A model generated the notes under the pieces. That model did not search any database. It was not told where the DNA came from and was given only the letters and a program-made list of their open reading frames with translations. From Actinomycetes bacterium (GTDB taxonomy: Bacteria; Actinomycetota; Acidimicrobiia; Acidimicrobiales; RAAP-2), in NCBI GenBank assembly GCA_021781315.1, contig JAJXXB010000053.1:1-6677 (forward strand): a DNA stretch of 6,677 bases, written 5' to 3'. The stretch's first letter is position 1; every line of letters starts with the position of its first letter. Positions 5,231 to 6,677 of the stretch are shown here, piece after piece. The position numbers and the translations under genes were made by a program.

Positions 5231-5850
5231 GCACCAGCATCGACCAGCAGTGGACGACGCGCCTGCGCCGCAAGGTCGCCGGCAAGTTGCCCCCGGAAAA
5301 GCTCCTGCCCGACACCCAGCCGGCCTACGTCTCGTCGTGGATCTACGTCTTCGGCGTCACCACGATGTCGGCGCTCGCGGTCGTCATCGGCTCGGGGCTG
5401 ATCCTCTCGCTGCGCGGCCCGCAGTGGTGGCACGAGTCCTCGATCGGGCACTTCGTGAACTCCCTGCACCTGTGGAGCGTGGAGATCTTCTTCTTCGCCA
5501 TGGTGGTGCACCTGTGGGGCAAGTTCTTCATGGGCGCCTGGCGCGGCGGGCGCACCGCGACGTGGATGACGGGCGTGGTGACCTTCCTCGCCTCGATCGC
5601 CACCGCGTTCACCGGATACGCCTCCCAGAGCAACTTCGACTCGCAGTGGATCACCACCCAGGCCAAGGACGGCATCAACTCGACGGGCGCGGGCGCGTTC
5701 TTCAACGTGCTCAACCTCGGCCAGATGCTCATGTGGCACATCGTCCTGCTGCCGCTCGCCGCGGTCGCCCTCACCGCCCTGCACGTCCTGCTCGTGCGCA
5801 TCAAGGGCGTCGTCCCCCCGTACGAAGACAAGGTTGGTGAAGCACAGTGA
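5227..5850 (+). CDS. Diheme cytochrome b, N-terminal (b6-like) four-helix subunit
   Basis: This 207-residue protein matches the N-terminal half of cytochrome b (helices A-D), which binds two b hemes and carries electrons from quinol across the membrane. All four axial ligands are present: His81 and His95 in helix B (SLHLWSVEIFFFAMVVHLWG, spacing 14) and His171 and His186 in helix D (spacing 15, as in cytochrome b6). Helix A lies at about 39-62 and helix C at about 113-131, and the tail VRIKGVVPP is QcrB-like. Two features are odd. The cd loop reads GYASQSNFDSQW, without the LPWDQ quinol-site signature of b6, and the b6 cysteine that holds heme ci is Val41 here. The gene is coupled by GTGA overlaps to both neighbours. 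The family is sure; the exact complex is not. Confidence 0.92.
   Translation: MSTSIDQQWTTRLRRKVAGKLPPEKLLPDTQPAYVSSWIYVFGVTTMSALAVVIGSGLILSLRGPQWWHESSIGHFVNSLHLWSVEIFFFAMVVHLWGKFFMGAWRGGRTATWMTGVVTFLASIATAFTGYASQSNFDSQWITTQAKDGINSTGAGAFFNVLNLGQMLMWHIVLLPLAAVALTALHVLLVRIKGVVPPYEDKVGEAQ
5836..5840 (+). promoter_or_regulatory. Ribosome binding site for the cytochrome b C-terminal-like subunit
   Basis: GGTGA lies 6 nt before the GTG at 5847, inside the end of the cytochrome b gene. It supports initiation at that GTG, whose bases overlap the upstream TGA stop. Confidence 0.6.
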
Positions 5851-6677
5851 GTTCCAAGACATTCCGTCCCGACGTCGACGCCCCGGAGTGGAAGGGCGGT
5901 CACAGCCCCTACGACATCATCAAGGAGGGCACCATCGCCCTGGTGGTGGTCGGACTGCTGACCGTCATCCTGGCCACCCTCTTCGGCTCGCCCGACGACC
6001 ACGAGATCACCATCAAGAACTGGGCCAACGCGGCCCCGGTCGACTTCGCGATGACCGCCATCGGCGAGATGAACGGCTCGACCACCACCGCCGGCTACGG
6101 CGCGCCGTACAACACGGCGAGCGATGGCCAGAAGCTGGGCCCGCTCGCCCTCGCCAAGTGGGCGGGCGTGCGCATCCCGATCAACACCGAGCAGGACTTC
6201 GTGTTGAAGCCGCTCGAGTCGCTGCCCTACAACACGCAGCTCTCGAGTGCCTTGTCCACGTGGAAGTCGGCCTCGACGAGCCAGCAGACGACCTGGGTGA
6301 ACAACTACACCAAGGCCGACGCCAAGATGGCCTTCACCAACGGCCAGATCGTGGTGAACGCGACGAACGCGGGCCCGGTGCCCGTGTTCATCAACGACCT
6401 CACCGCGATGGCGCGCTCGGGCGCCCTTGACACCGCGCTGGTCCAGGGCGGGAACTTCTTCTCGATGGACTACACGAAGCCCCTGTTGTTCCTCTCCGAC
6501 GGTGGCTACCTGGCGAACCTCGCCGAGAAGCAGCACCTCCTGGGCAGCCAGTGGGGCATGATGAACGAGACGAACAGCTACCCGGGTCAGGCGTGGCTGT
6601 GGCTCTACACCTTCTGGTACCAGGTGTCGCCCTTCTCGACGAGCGCCAACGCCGACGTCCAGGTCTGGGCCATGATG
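5847..6677 (+). CDS. Cytochrome b C-terminal-like subunit with large extracytoplasmic domain (3' end outside window)
   Basis: 277 codons are open to the right edge. The N-terminal stretch, WKGGHSPYDIIKEG followed by a membrane helix at about 29-46 and GSPDD, resembles the de loop and helix E that begin subunit IV or the C-terminal half of cytochrome b. The expected ef-loop PEWY is not seen. Instead a polar domain of over 200 residues follows, on the outer face by cytochrome b topology. It contains ANAAPVDFAMTAIGEMNG, many Asn/Thr residues and GGNFFSMDYTKPLLFLSDGG, and ends in an aromatic WLWLYTFWYQVSPF segment just before the edge, probably leading into another helix. No cysteine occurs, so there is no c-type heme and no Rieske centre in the visible part. 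The GTG start overlaps the upstream stop (GTGA). I recall similar unnamed proteins beside this type of cytochrome b in actinobacteria, but cannot verify it. Confidence 0.82.
   Translation, partial: MSSKTFRPDVDAPEWKGGHSPYDIIKEGTIALVVVGLLTVILATLFGSPDDHEITIKNWANAAPVDFAMTAIGEMNGSTTTAGYGAPYNTASDGQKLGPLALAKWAGVRIPINTEQDFVLKPLESLPYNTQLSSALSTWKSASTSQQTTWVNNYTKADAKMAFTNGQIVVNATNAGPVPVFINDLTAMARSGALDTALVQGGNFFSMDYTKPLLFLSDGGYLANLAEKQHLLGSQWGMMNETNSYPGQAWLWLYTFWYQVSPFSTSANADVQVWAMM

Noticed and set aside
5343..6536. Long minus-strand open frame antisense to the cytochrome b operon
   Set aside because: The translation has no recognisable motif, and the plus strand carries conserved heme-ligand helices in coupled genes.
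1..6677. Search by eye for tRNA, rRNA, CRISPR repeats, insertion-sequence ends, riboswitches and phage genes
   Set aside because: No direct-repeat arrays, terminal inverted repeats, transposase motifs or structured RNA signatures were seen, and coding density leaves little room for them.

Overview
The window is GC-rich, tightly packed bacterial DNA. It has short gaps, 4-base start/stop overlaps, GTG starts and several starts that look leaderless. The protein content points to a high-GC actinobacterium: an ABC-2 exporter pair near ctaA and ctaB, an actinobacterial-style heme A synthase with an EYANR motif, and an odd split cytochrome b. The style resembles Acidimicrobiia or a related deep lineage. 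This is inferred from protein style, not from a marker gene.

Layout: (1) 2-1185, + strand: the 3' end of an ABC transporter ATPase, coupled by an ATGA overlap to its ABC-2 permease. (2) 1206-2447, + strand: a secreted SGNH-family esterase/lipase with an N-terminal beta-rich domain. (3) 2444-3938, - strand: ctaB (heme O synthase) followed by an overlapping gene for a membrane-anchored TlpA-like thioredoxin. The thioredoxin gene ends tail-to-tail on the esterase gene, sharing 4 bp. (4) 3980-4948, + strand: ctaA (heme A synthase), divergent from ctaB across about 41 bp. (5) 5048-6677, + strand: a three-gene, translationally coupled membrane operon that runs off the right edge. It encodes a 60-residue single-helix protein, a four-helix diheme cytochrome b, and a protein with one cyt b helix-E-like segment followed by a large extracytoplasmic domain.

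The middle genes fit together functionally. CtaB farnesylates heme B to heme O, CtaA oxidises heme O to heme A for an aa3-type oxidase, and the TlpA-like protein may keep thiols or copper sites of oxidase or cytochrome c reduced outside the membrane. The right-hand operon is the most interesting part. It has all four heme-ligand histidines of cytochrome b but lacks the usual quinol-site signatures (PWD in the cd loop, PEWY in the ef loop), and a domain of over 200 residues sits where PEWY should be. It looks like a divergent quinone-linked cytochrome b module whose full subunit set lies partly outside the window. No tRNA, rRNA, CRISPR array, insertion sequence or convincing terminator was seen, and no stretch over 300 bases lacks a gene.
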